In this document: positions 7,791-14,087 of the stretch, piece after piece
Numbering within the stretch: the first letter of the stretch is position 1
Layout of the letters: each line of letters starts with the position of its first letter
Origin: Acidobacteriota bacterium
GTDB taxonomy: Bacteria; Acidobacteriota; Terriglobia; Acidiferrales; UBA7541
Assembly (NCBI GenBank): GCA_013289955.1
Contig: JABCYZ010000014.1
Span: forward strand, 1-64,000
DNA length: 64,000 nucleotides
Reading direction: 5' to 3'
Position numbers and translations under genes: made by a program
Notes under the pieces: model-generated
What the model saw: the letters and a program-made list of their open reading frames with translations, nothing else
What the model was told of the DNA's origin: nothing
Database searches by the model: none

Positions 7791-7814
7791 CAATCGAGTT
7801 TCTGCACGAGTTTC
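7791..7814 (+). repeat. Tandem 12-mer pair, locus 4
   Basis: CAATCGAGTTTC followed by TGCACGAGTTTC, starting 2 bases after the stop codon of the winged-helix gene. The GAGTTTC half is conserved and the 5' half is diverged. Confidence 0.6.
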
Positions 7815-8010
7815 GTCGACGTCCCGGGCAAAGCCGTCGATGAAAATGGGGAGCGGCGCTTCGGCGTCGTTTCCCGAAAAATCTTGCGAGCTTCGGAAAA
7901 TGGCCCGAAGGCTTTGACGGTGGGTTGCGATTGCACTGCCTTGACCGGGAAACAGTGGAATCAAAAACCGTCCTCTCGCCATTGGTTCGGGGGCGAGATG
8001 CCAGGTGGCG

Positions 8011-8050
8011 AAGCGAGTCGGTGTGCGCGGTCAATTGACCCGACTCGCTT
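8011..8050. repeat. 11-bp inverted repeat enclosing GGTCAATTGACC
   Basis: AAGCGAGTCGG and CCGACTCGCTT are perfect 11-base arms at 8011-8021 and 8040-8050. The 12-base palindrome GGTCAATTGACC occupies 8029-8040, sharing one base with the right arm. It could form alternative hairpins or bind a dimeric protein. Confidence 0.6.
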
Positions 8051-8058
8051 TGCTCCTG

Positions 8059-8082
8059 AAAACTCGCACGAAAACTGACACA
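8059..8082 (-). repeat. Tandem 12-mer pair, locus 5 (reverse)
   Basis: On the minus strand it reads TGTGTCAGTTTT then CGTGCGAGTTTT. It opposes locus 4 across the 250-base structured gap. Confidence 0.75.
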
Positions 8083-8145
8083 GCGGGAATGGTCATCAAA
8101 AAAGACCCGCAAATTGGGTTGTAACGCTGCCCTGGAGATGCACTG

Positions 8146-8454
8146 ATGCTCGTAGAAGTAATTGCGAAGTACGCACCGGAGTTCAACCTCGAACGCGAAC
8201 GCGAGATGCGCCGCTTGGCGATCGAGGAAGCCGACAGAGCTCTGTCGGAAGCCGTCGAAGCCGTGAAGAGTTTCCAAGGTCAGCATTTCGCTACCGGAGC
8301 CAATGGCGCGCTTGTTCCTCGCATCGCAAAGCCCGGCGAAGTCGTTTGCGGTGACGCGGTGCAGTTTGAGCTTCATCGGCTCAAGCGGATTATGTCCGAG
8401 GCTCACGATCAATTCCAACTGGCGCTGCGACGCTACAACGAGGTGGCGCCGTGA
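8146..8454 (+). CDS. Hypothetical helical protein, 102 aa
   Basis: The product is almost wholly helical and charged (YAPEFNLEREREMRRLAIEE, HRLKRIMSEAHDQFQLALRR), with no membrane segment or Cys. A GGAG sits 8 bases before the ATG. Its TGA overlaps the next start as TGATG, so the two genes are probably translationally coupled. I recognise no family. It resembles small coiled-coil accessory proteins of phages and integrative elements. Confidence 0.55.
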   Translation: MLVEVIAKYAPEFNLEREREMRRLAIEEADRALSEAVEAVKSFQGQHFATGANGALVPRIAKPGEVVCGDAVQFELHRLKRIMSEAHDQFQLALRRYNEVAP

Positions 8455-8666
8455 TGCCGACAGTTTCAGAGGGAGTGAAGTGTCCTGGTTGCTCATCCAC
8501 GAATGTGGAAAGCGCAGGGCGCGACCGCTTGCGATGCCGTTCTTGCGGTGCGCACTTTATGGAGCCATTGCCCGCCGTTCCAGGGTGTCCAGAATGCGGC
8601 GCAAAGTGCACCGTGCAGATCGGGCCGCAGCGTCACTGCAATAGTTGTGGCAAGGACTACAAGTAA
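8454..8666 (+). CDS. Small double zinc-ribbon protein, 70 aa
   Basis: Four CxxC pairs are visible: VKCPGCSS, RLRCRSCGA, PGCPECGAKC and HCNSCGKDY, so the chain can fold as two zinc ribbons. The short spacing (70 residues) leaves room for little else. It is coupled to the preceding gene by a TGATG overlap and followed 17 bases later by another gene of the run. Such proteins commonly bind nucleic acid or serve as adaptors; no specific role can be read here. Confidence 0.6.
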   Translation: MPTVSEGVKCPGCSSTNVESAGRDRLRCRSCGAHFMEPLPAVPGCPECGAKCTVQIGPQRHCNSCGKDYK

Positions 8667-8683
8667 TCGAAAGGGGAAACACG

Positions 8684-9154
8684 ATGACAAAACATCTGGA
8701 TTCGCAAGGGAACGAGATCGAGCCTCGTCCCGATTTTCCGGCGCAAGACTTGTGGGACCGAATGGGATTGGCGGCATCGGCGCCGGTCACCGTTGGCCCG
8801 TTGAGCGAAGCGCACAAAGCGATTCTCTCCGAACCACAAACTTTGGACCGGCGAGAATTTGACCTTTGCGTGCAGAGCGGTCAAGGCTTGCGCGTTGCCT
8901 TCGAAAAGGCGGCAGCGGTGTCGGGCAATTCCTCGTTGCGCAAAGCCAAATCCACCGACTTTCTGGAAGCCGACACCGTTCTACGTGAGTTTCAAGAGAC
9001 GCACGACAAGAAAACTCTGCACGAGCAGCTCGCTCCACTTGTCGAACGCGCATGCGCCAAACTCTCCAAAGAAAATGGTGAGCTCTTGCGCAAGGCACAC
9101 GCTGTGCTCGACTTGAGCATTCTCACTTATTACCTCGGGCGGGCATTCGCCTAG
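8684..9154 (+). CDS. Hypothetical protein, 156 aa
   Basis: The start ATG at 8684 follows AAAGGGG by about 8 bases. The N-terminal 60 residues are Pro/Asp-rich (GNEIEPRPDFPAQDLWDRMG); the rest is helical (LRVAFEKAAAV, EQLAPLVERACAKLSKENGE) and ends LSILTYYLGRAFA. There is no membrane segment and only two isolated Cys. It sits mid-run in the element with no recognisable family. Compact operon spacing suggests expression with its neighbours. Confidence 0.5.
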   Translation: MTKHLDSQGNEIEPRPDFPAQDLWDRMGLAASAPVTVGPLSEAHKAILSEPQTLDRREFDLCVQSGQGLRVAFEKAAAVSGNSSLRKAKSTDFLEADTVLREFQETHDKKTLHEQLAPLVERACAKLSKENGELLRKAHAVLDLSILTYYLGRAFA

Positions 9155-9196
9155 TCTTCCCGGTCGCAGCAAATCTAGTTGGAGAAAGGAACCGAG

Positions 9197-9595
9197 ATGA
9201 AGAAAGAAGATCATCAAATCCAGGCCGCCCACCACGTCGTAATGTGCAAAATGCACAACACGTGCCACGACGCTCTCGAAGACGGCGAGCAAAAAGAGTT
9301 TCACAAAGCCGCAGCCGCCGAGCATTTGCGAATGGCCGACCATCACGCCGAATGTTGCAAAGCCATGATGGCCGACGGTCCTTCGAAAATTCTTTCGCCA
9401 TTAGAGCGTGAGCGTTTCGGAAAGGTAGCCGATGATGGCGTTCGCGTCGCTGGCACTGTTCCCGACAATCCGAACGTCAGGCTCGTTACGCGCGCGGGCT
9501 CTCCGTCCGTTGAAGAGATCGAGAAGGCCAACGGCACGGCCGCGATTCCCGAAAAGCATCGGCAAGTGTTCGAACGGCGCACCGCCGGAGAGTAG
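9197..9595 (+). CDS. His/Cys-rich hypothetical protein, 132 aa
   Basis: The ATG at 9197 is preceded by GGAGAAAGGA. The first 60 residues are dense in potential metal ligands: AAHHVVMCKMHNTCHD, EFHKAAAAEHLRMADHH and AECCKAMM. They form amphipathic helices, so a helical metal-binding bundle is plausible. The C-terminal half is ordinary and polar. No family is recognised; metal binding is an inference from composition. It lies in the element's central run of small genes. Confidence 0.5.
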   Translation: MKKEDHQIQAAHHVVMCKMHNTCHDALEDGEQKEFHKAAAAEHLRMADHHAECCKAMMADGPSKILSPLERERFGKVADDGVRVAGTVPDNPNVRLVTRAGSPSVEEIEKANGTAAIPEKHRQVFERRTAGE

Positions 9596-9634
9596 TCGTT
9601 CGTCGTAACAAACTTCGCAGCGGAAAGAGGAAAC

Positions 9635-9919
9635 ATGTCGAAAGTTCAGAACGGAATTGTAGTCTTCGACGGACCTAACGGGCCGGTCTGCGATTTGTGC
9701 GGCGTAGGAGCTCCTTCGGCACAGACGATGCCGACGTACGCGCAATCGTTGGACCCCATCGCCGTCACAGTGGGCACAGCGCCATCGGTGGACGTTCAGA
9801 GCATCAACGTTTCGACTGCCGCCATTGGCTCGACGTGGCGAGATATCGTCGCCGGGCACGTCTACAACAAAACTTCAATGTCGCCCGCTCCACTGGGAAC
9901 GTGGAACGAGATCGCCTAA
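9635..9919 (+). CDS. Small hypothetical protein, 94 aa
   Basis: A GAAAGAGG ribosome site lies 6 bases before the ATG. The N-terminus has a single VCDLCGVG pair, half of a zinc knuckle. The middle is Thr/Val-rich and beta-like (PIAVTVGTAPSVDVQSINVS), and the end is aromatic. No family is recognised. A hairpin follows the stop codon closely, so it may close a transcription unit. Confidence 0.5.
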   Translation: MSKVQNGIVVFDGPNGPVCDLCGVGAPSAQTMPTYAQSLDPIAVTVGTAPSVDVQSINVSTAAIGSTWRDIVAGHVYNKTSMSPAPLGTWNEIA

Positions 9920-9925
9920 GAGTTT

Positions 9926-9950
9926 CACTGGTCGCCTGCGGTGACCAGTG
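9926..9950 (+). terminator. Possible stem-loop terminator
   Basis: CACTGGTC and GACCAGTG form an 8-bp perfect stem with a 9-base loop, 6 bases after the stop of the preceding gene. The following bases are G-rich rather than T-rich, so intrinsic termination would be weak. Confidence 0.35.
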
Positions 9951-9991
9951 GGCGGGGCCGGGTTTCTCCTTTCACCCCGCGCTTGCTCCGC

Positions 9992-10015
9992 TGAACTGAC
10001 ACAGAAACTCGCACA
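9992..10015 (-). repeat. Tandem 12-mer pair, locus 6 (reverse)
   Basis: On the minus strand it reads TGTGCGAGTTTC then TGTGTCAGTTCA. It lies between a stem-loop and a 10-bp inverted repeat, upstream of the AP2 gene group. Confidence 0.75.
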
Positions 10016-10030
10016 TTGGAGAGCGCGGCT

Positions 10031-10057
10031 GCAAAGCATTAACAGTGAATGCTTTGC
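10031..10057. repeat. 10-bp perfect inverted repeat
   Basis: GCAAAGCATT and AATGCTTTGC are separated by AACAGTG. It follows the locus 6 pair by 15 bases and precedes the next gene by about 30, so a protein-binding or leader hairpin role is likely. Confidence 0.6.
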
Positions 10058-10086
10058 GAGCAGGACGCTGGACAGGCAAGGCAACG

Positions 10087-10335
10087 ATGGAGCAAACGGA
10101 CACCGACCGCGAAGTTTTCGGCCACGTAATCTTGGCGTTGGCGGGCATCGCTCCTGCCATCCGGGATAAGTTCATCGACTGCGGTATTCCCCACACCCAC
10201 TTGGACATAACGAATGCACTCGGCCGCACGCTGCTTGACGCGCTGTGGGAGAACCCGGCAGTGAAGGCTACCTACTTGGGGCCGTTGCGCTTGCTGGTCG
10301 AGGCCGAGTTATCGCATCCAAAAATCACATCCTGA
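10087..10335 (+). CDS. Hypothetical protein, 82 aa
   Basis: The product starts MEQTDTDREVFGHVILALAG and is mainly helical, with DKFIDCGIPHTHLDITNALG then TLLDALWENPAVKATYLG. An AAGG lies before the ATG at 10087; an alternative ATG at 10045 lies within the inverted repeat. Its TGA overlaps the AP2 gene start as TGATG, so the two should be coupled. No family is recognised. Confidence 0.5.
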   Translation: MEQTDTDREVFGHVILALAGIAPAIRDKFIDCGIPHTHLDITNALGRTLLDALWENPAVKATYLGPLRLLVEAELSHPKITS

Positions 10336-10832
10336 TGCGAAGCAAAAACAAATCGGGGTTCCGAGGCGTCACCCTAAACAACTATGGTGGATGGCAAGCC
10401 AGAGCCTACGTAAACGGCCATTCTGTGGCTCTAGGAACGTTTCCAACGCCTGAACTGGCGTCCGATGCCTACGAGTCCTTTATCGCGCGCAACAAATCGA
10501 CGAATCAGCCGAAGCAAAACGAATCTGCTTCGCCGGAAGTTGCGCCTGTTCCGCCCCTGTTCTCAGGCGGCGATGCAGAGTCACCTCAGCCATCTCTGGC
10601 CGCGATTCCCGAGCCCACAGAGCAACCGATGGCCTGGCCCTGGACAAGAATCCCCGGCCACTGTCCACGCTGCGGTAGTGAGCTCTGGGGACCATGCAGC
10701 GGCGACGGCATGATCTGTAAGCAGTGCGGGCTGCAGACGCGCGTCTACAACCCACCAGGACCGAGCAGGAAGGAATATGAGTCGGAAGAGTGGCAGGAGA
10801 TGAATCGCCACAGGGGGACGGTGACACGATGA
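10335..10832 (+). CDS. AP2-domain DNA-binding protein with C-terminal zinc ribbon
   Basis: Residues 1-50 (KNKSGFRGVTLNNYGGWQAR, then GHSVALGTFPTPELASDAYE) form an AP2/ERF-type three-strand plus helix DNA-binding domain, known in bacteria mainly from mobile elements and homing endonucleases. A Pro/Ser-rich linker follows. Residues 110-140 hold a zinc ribbon (GHCPRCGSELWG, CKQCGLQTRVYNPPG). No nuclease motif is visible in the 165 residues, so a regulator or recombination accessory protein is more likely than a homing enzyme. It overlaps the next gene by ATGA. Confidence 0.7.
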   Translation: MRSKNKSGFRGVTLNNYGGWQARAYVNGHSVALGTFPTPELASDAYESFIARNKSTNQPKQNESASPEVAPVPPLFSGGDAESPQPSLAAIPEPTEQPMAWPWTRIPGHCPRCGSELWGPCSGDGMICKQCGLQTRVYNPPGPSRKEYESEEWQEMNRHRGTVTR

Positions 10833-11200
10833 ACGGTGACCCATTCGCAGTAGCCGCGGAGAAGGCGAAGCGGATCTATTTCGGCCTGCGCGATTACTTC
10901 CTTGGCGTGGTCGAGGATGAGAAGGGGGAATACGAAGCTGCTCACAACGTCCAGCTTGAGATCGGCGTTGTGCCGAAGCCGTATGACGATTGTCCAACGT
11001 GTGGCGCAACAAGAGCGATTCGAGAACCTGCCGCCGGCGTGATGCGCTGTAGCTCGTGTGGATGGCAGCCGCGCGTCTACAATCCGCCGGGATCCATCAA
11101 CCGCAAATCGCTCGACAGCTTTCAAGACTTCGATGTTAAACACAAACAAAAATTTGCACGGGGATTTGTCGAGGCGCTGAGTCGCTTCGGACGCAAATAG
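10829..11200 (+). CDS. Zinc-ribbon protein related to the AP2 protein's C-terminus, 123 aa
   Basis: The middle of the chain (DDCPTCGATRAI, MRCSSCGWQPRVYNPPG) matches the zinc ribbon and trailing RVYNPPG of the preceding protein, so the two genes share a duplicated module. The N-terminal 60 residues are helical (AEKAKRIYFGLRDYFLGVVE) and differ from the AP2 protein. The ATGA overlap implies translational coupling. The shared tail suggests both proteins engage the same partner; the partner is unknown. Confidence 0.6.
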   Translation: MNGDPFAVAAEKAKRIYFGLRDYFLGVVEDEKGEYEAAHNVQLEIGVVPKPYDDCPTCGATRAIREPAAGVMRCSSCGWQPRVYNPPGSINRKSLDSFQDFDVKHKQKFARGFVEALSRFGRK

Positions 11201-11205
11201 GAACG

Positions 11206-11227
11206 GGGCGCGTCGAGGTGCGCCCCT
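11206..11227 (+). terminator. GC-rich stem-loop after the zinc-ribbon gene
   Basis: GGGGCGC and GCGCCCC form a 7-bp stem with an 8-base loop, 6 bases past the stop codon. A T-rich run is not immediate (TGGGATGTTCGG), so it may only slow or protect the transcript. Confidence 0.4.
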
Positions 11228-11269
11228 GGGATGTTCGGTTTGTTGCGGAGATAGAAATGAGGATATCAC

Positions 11270-11569
11270 ATGGCAGTTTTAGCCACTCCGTTACGTTCCA
11301 GCGCGCGAAGACGTCCCGGCAACGCCGCCGATAACATCGACTGGCTTCCCGGCTCCGCCAAAGAGGAAGCGAAGTCCCTCTTCAAGTTCATGGAACGCAC
11401 CCACACATCCGTCAAGGAGATGGTTGAATTGATTTGCGTTTCCGATGCCGAGTACGCAGCTATCTGCGAATGGGCCATGGCCAGGCCCACCATCGCCGGA
11501 AAACTGCACAACATGGTTGCTTACAGAGATGAAGTGCTTAAACACTTTCAGGCGATGCTTGAATTGTGA
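11270..11569 (+). CDS. Hypothetical protein, 99 aa
   Basis: The basic N-terminus (TPLRSSARRRPGN) is followed by a helical body (EEAKSLFKFMERTHTSVKEM, CVSDAEYAAICEWAMARPTI, LHNMVAYRDEVLKHFQAMLE). No Cys pairs or membrane segment are present. It is 13 bases from the HTH/DUF4326 gene and probably co-transcribed with it. No family is recognised. Confidence 0.5.
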   Translation: MAVLATPLRSSARRRPGNAADNIDWLPGSAKEEAKSLFKFMERTHTSVKEMVELICVSDAEYAAICEWAMARPTIAGKLHNMVAYRDEVLKHFQAMLEL

Positions 11570-11582
11570 TACACTCTGTATA

Positions 11583-12047
11583 ATGAAAACACTCTCTACT
11601 GAACAGGCTGCTGTGGCGGCAAAAATAACGCGCGTCACTTTGCAGAGATGGATTGGCAAGGGGATCATTCGCGCAAGCGTTGAGGTGGCTCTGAACGGTC
11701 TAACGGTACGGCGCTGGAGTACGGACGATGTGCGTCGCATCAAGCTGCTTGTCGGAAAAGCCCGGCCCGGCCCCAAGCCCCGCACCAAAGTCGTGCACGT
11801 AAAGAAGGCAGCGCACTACGACGTGTATATCGGGCGCGCAAACCCTCGCAATGGCCTTCCTGCGAGCCCCTGGGAGAATCCTTTCAAGGGTGAGGGCGCG
11901 ATCGAGCGCTATCGGAAGTACCTCAAGGCTCCAGCACAAGCCTGGCTCCGCAAACGGCTTCCGGAATTGAAGGGTAAAACCCTCGGCTGTTGGTGTCGGC
12001 CCCTGGCATGTCACGGTGACGTGCTGGCGGAGCTGGCTGACAGATAG
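11583..12047 (+). CDS. MerR-type HTH fused to DUF4326
   Basis: Residues 1-55 form a helix-turn-helix (TEQAAVAAKITRVTLQRWIG, then RWSTDDVRRIKLL) of the MerR/excisionase type. Residues 65-154 match DUF4326, a domain found in phage and element proteins: DVYIGRANPRNGLPASPWEN, RYRKYL, then LKGKTLGCWCRPLACHGDVL. The GCWCxPxxCHGD box is diagnostic and may bind metal or form the active site; DUF4326 has no proven activity known to me. The fusion suggests DNA targeting or self-regulation. The ATG at 11583 is preferred to an upstream frame that overlaps the neighbour. Confidence 0.75.
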   Translation: MKTLSTEQAAVAAKITRVTLQRWIGKGIIRASVEVALNGLTVRRWSTDDVRRIKLLVGKARPGPKPRTKVVHVKKAAHYDVYIGRANPRNGLPASPWENPFKGEGAIERYRKYLKAPAQAWLRKRLPELKGKTLGCWCRPLACHGDVLAELADR

Positions 12048-12050
12048 CCT

Positions 12051-12233
12051 CTACCAGATCAGATCGTTCTTCCTTGCACAATCCTCGCACACGTAGGCGA
12101 AGCGTCCTATTCGGTTTCCACATTTACGCTGTTGCGCAATTTTGCAGCCCGAGTGTTTGGGTTTGATCCGCACCCGGTCGTCGTAGACCACGATTCTCTC
12201 AGCAGCGGCACCGCAATAGGTTATTTCCCGCAT
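12051..12233 (-). CDS. Small Cys-containing protein, 60 aa (uncertain)
   Basis: The frame encodes MREITYCGAAAERIVVYDDR and ends FAYVCEDCARKNDLIW. Cys at YCG, SGC, KCG and CEDC could form one zinc site. No ribosome site precedes the ATG. It is convergent with the DUF4326 gene, with 3 bases between their stops. It may be the last small gene of the element or a chance frame. Confidence 0.35.
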   Translation of the reverse strand: MREITYCGAAAERIVVYDDRVRIKPKHSGCKIAQQRKCGNRIGRFAYVCEDCARKNDLIW

Positions 12234-12279
12234 GTAGATTGGAAGCTCTGAGGGGTGGATTAGTTTCCTATTCCCTGTG

Positions 12280-12303
12280 TGTGTGAGTTTTTGTGTTAGT
12301 TTT
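12280..12303 (+). repeat. Tandem 12-mer pair, locus 7 (attR side)
   Basis: TGTGTGAGTTTT followed by TGTGTTAGTTTT, about 100 bases inside the attR repeat. Both units match the consensus at nearly all positions. A diverged pair occupies the same place at the right end of the second module. Confidence 0.8.
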
Positions 12304-12357
12304 TACTTCCGAGGCGCTCCTCGGCGTGCCTTTGCGTGCCGACGTGTGCAAAGACAC

Positions 12358-12390
12358 CAAAGGACTTAGCTTTTAAGTCCTTTGTTTTTA
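12358..12390 (+). terminator. Intrinsic terminator at the element's right end
   Basis: AAAGGACTTA and TAAGTCCTTT form a 10-bp perfect stem with a 5-base loop, followed by TTTGTTTTTA. It should stop transcripts leaving the element's plus-strand run. A partly decayed copy lies near 13856-13890. Confidence 0.75.
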
Positions 12391-12405
12391 GATGGATTCG
12401 TTCGA

Positions 12406-12444
12406 GTGACAGGGCAGCGTTCTAACCAACTGAACTACGTCCCC
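12406..12444. repeat. Attachment site copy 2 (attR of the first element)
   Basis: This copy is identical over 39 bases to the 5' half of tRNA-Asp at 3649-3687. It lacks the tRNA 3' half and is flanked on the right by AACCGTGG, which differs from the flank of copies 1 and 3. Confidence 0.9.
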
Positions 12445-12445
12445 A

Positions 12446-12838
12446 ACCGTGGAATCAACAACTTGCCGTAAAGCCCCATAGAATGAGGCTGTTGCAAGTT
12501 TTGCATGCGGCGCACGTTTCGCTCGCGGTGCCTGCAATAGCGGCTGCTCCTGTCCGAACCGCCCATAACCGCCAGTAAAAAACCGCACGCTCATGCCGAA
12601 AAACATCTTAACACATACGCGGGTAAAGACCGCAACCGGGACTGACATCGTAGGGCTAGGAGTTTCTGGCGCCCGCGATTTACGGGGACCGTTTATGTGC
12701 TGCACGCGTTTCAGAAAAAACGAAGACTGGTCCCCGAAGAGGAGAATCATGAGCAAGAAAACGATACGAGATCGGAAGCGGAAGCGTGTTCAAGGATATC
12801 GGCACTCCCTAATGCGGAAGAGCACTTGGTTATGGCAG
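12446..12838. other. Left part of the second module, no firm gene
   Basis: About 390 bases without a gene I would defend. A plus-strand frame from 12750 (MSKKTIRDRKRKRVQG...) has a good GAGGAG site 5 bases before its ATG and a very basic start, but it runs 150 bases into the opposing methyltransferase gene and resembles nothing known. It could be a truncated small basic gene. Confidence 0.4.
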
Positions 12839-13678
12839 CTAGTGCTTAGCGTGGACAACGTGAACGCCAGCGTGTCCGGGCGCGAGTCCTTGAACGGCGC
12901 GGCCGAACCTGGACGCGATCTCCTGGAAATTAATGTCTTCGATGACACAAAATCCATGCGAGCGAAGAACCGCTGCGATGTCAGCTGATTCGAAACGGCT
13001 GACCGAACGTTCATTAATTTTCTCTAGCTGTTCTGTCCGCTCCTTTTCTAATTGCCTGAGCTCTTCTGAGAAGGCCTCGGGAGGTTCCATGTAGTCGAAC
13101 ACCACCTCCGAGTTCTGGATTGACGACATGTAGCCCAAAGTGCGGCCGATAGCGTCCGGCGTCAGATATGGGACAACCCCGAGCCAAGTGAAAAACGCGG
13201 GCGAGTTCTGCTGAAAGCCTGCGGCGACAAGCTTCTCTCCCACATCGTCCCGCTCGAAATCGACTGAAACTAAAATAAGCCATGACGGAAGTGCGATTTG
13301 AGCTTCAGCCAGGCGCAGGCGTTTCCATGCCTGCGTCGCGGGGTGGTCCGCCTCATAGATACGGATCTGTCGTGCACCATGGGGATTCCGGAGGGCGAAA
13401 GTGTCGAGTCCGGCGCCAAGAATGACAATCTGCCGGACCCCTCTTTCGACCGCTCTTGACAAGGCATCTTCCGCAATCCGGCTTCGCGCGGCGGTGAACA
13501 GGCGTCCGATGCTGGCCAAGGGGTGTTCGTTCGCATATTGAAGAGCGTCCCTCTCGTCTTCACGCAGAATCTTGATGGCAAATGGGTCATAGAGGATTGA
13601 GCCATGGTCGAGCACCTGATGAGCAGCTCGTTGTCGGGCGATCATCAGGGCAGTGCGGCTGGGTTCATTAGGCTTCAT
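12839..13678 (-). CDS. Class I SAM-dependent methyltransferase, LCMT-like (TIGR00027 type)
   Basis: The 279-residue protein starts MKPNEPSRTALMIARQRAAH and has the family's RTAxxxAxxRA opening and the SAM-binding loop VILGAGLDTFALR near residue 90. Then come an acidic YEADHP after the second strand, SVDFERDD, and FTWLGVVPYLTPDAI. This family O-methylates small acids or polyketide-like substrates; the target is not predictable. It is the only clear gene in the second att-bounded module, so it is that module's cargo. An upstream extension to 13852 is less likely because it runs into the repeated element end. Confidence 0.8.
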   Translation of the reverse strand: MKPNEPSRTALMIARQRAAHQVLDHGSILYDPFAIKILREDERDALQYANEHPLASIGRLFTAARSRIAEDALSRAVERGVRQIVILGAGLDTFALRNPHGARQIRIYEADHPATQAWKRLRLAEAQIALPSWLILVSVDFERDDVGEKLVAAGFQQNSPAFFTWLGVVPYLTPDAIGRTLGYMSSIQNSEVVFDYMEPPEAFSEELRQLEKERTEQLEKINERSVSRFESADIAAVLRSHGFCVIEDINFQEIASRFGRAVQGLAPGHAGVHVVHAKH

Positions 13679-13786
13679 GTTCGAGTTCTCCGTTCTCATC
13701 CATAGCTGATTGCACGAGTTGTCGTGTGCGAACGCCGACATACCCATCTGGCTGGCAATGAGGTATCTTGCAAAACCTCTGAGATG

Positions 13787-13810
13787 TGTGTCCGTTTTGG
13801 TCCATTTTTG
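13787..13810 (+). repeat. Diverged 12-mer pair at the second module's right end
   Basis: TGTGTCCGTTTT followed by GGTCCATTTTTG stands 114 bases before att copy 3, matching the 126-base offset of locus 7 from copy 2. The first unit is close to consensus; the second is decayed. Confidence 0.5.
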
Positions 13811-13900
13811 CTTCCCGGGGATGCCTCGTCGTTCCTTCGCGTGCAAAGACAACCAAGGGATTAGCTTTTAAGTCCTTTGTTTTTAGGGAGATTCGGTCGA

Positions 13901-13941
13901 GTGACAGGGCAGCGTTCTAACCAACTACGTCCGCGCTGAGG
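13901..13941. repeat. Attachment site copy 3 (decayed tRNA-Asp 5' half)
   Basis: GTGACAGGGCAGCGTTCTAA matches the att core, then 5 bases of the D-arm are missing and one C is a G. The flank CGCTGAGG matches copy 1. It lies 60 bases from tRNA-Val and probably marks the original position of the tRNA-Asp gene start. Confidence 0.75.
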
Positions 13942-14000
13942 AGTGAAGCGTCACAGAGGCTGCACTACCGAGTCTTGCATGTCCAAGTGAAGCGCTGCAA

Positions 14001-14076
14001 TGGTGGGCACTGTCCGATTTGAACGGACGACCTTTCGGGTGTAAACCGAACGCTCTAACCGCTGAGCTAAGCGCCC
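14001..14076 (-). tRNA. tRNA-Val (anticodon TAC)
   Basis: Acceptor GGGCGCT pairs with AGTGCCC (one G-T), TA at 8-9, D-arm GCTC...GAGC, anticodon stem TTCGG/CCGAA with loop TTTACAC (TAC), T-arm GTCCG/CGGAC with TTCAAAT, discriminator A and encoded CCA at 14001-14003. A good promoter stands 11 bases upstream. Confidence 0.95.
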
Positions 14077-14087
14077 CTGTTCGAGTA

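Larger units (their letters stand above)
7790..8145. other. Structured gap downstream of the replication-type gene (candidate origin)
   Basis: This 356-base gap lacks a credible gene. It is flanked by two 12-mer pairs in opposite orientation (7791-7814 forward, 8059-8082 reverse). Just inside the right pair is an 11-bp perfect inverted repeat with the palindrome GGTCAATTGACC within it. Inverted iteron-like pairs around a palindrome suggest an origin or a major regulatory site; this is an inference. Confidence 0.4.
3688..12444. mobile_element. 8.8-kb tRNA-Asp integrative element
   Basis: It is bounded by 39-base identical repeats, one within tRNA-Asp. It has an integrase at the tRNA-proximal end, an excisionase-like gene, a replication-type winged-helix gene and about a dozen small genes, nearly all in one direction. 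Fourteen copies of a 12-base motif are spread through it as seven tandem pairs. I see no capsid, tail, conjugation or recognisable defence genes. It could be a satellite, a cryptic phage remnant or a plasmid-like integrative element; the sequence does not decide between these. Confidence 0.85.
12445..13932. mobile_element. 1.5-kb att-bounded module carrying a methyltransferase
   Basis: The module lies between att copies 2 and 3. Its right end (about 13787-13932) repeats the first element's right end (12280-12444) in order: 12-mer pair, GC-rich stretch, TTAGCTTTTAAGTCC hairpin region and att. It has no integrase of its own. It is either the stump of a related element or a small passenger moved in trans. 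Confidence 0.65.

Noticed and set aside
12388..12756. Minus-strand frame across attR
   Set aside because: It overlaps the att repeat and terminator and has no recognisable features.
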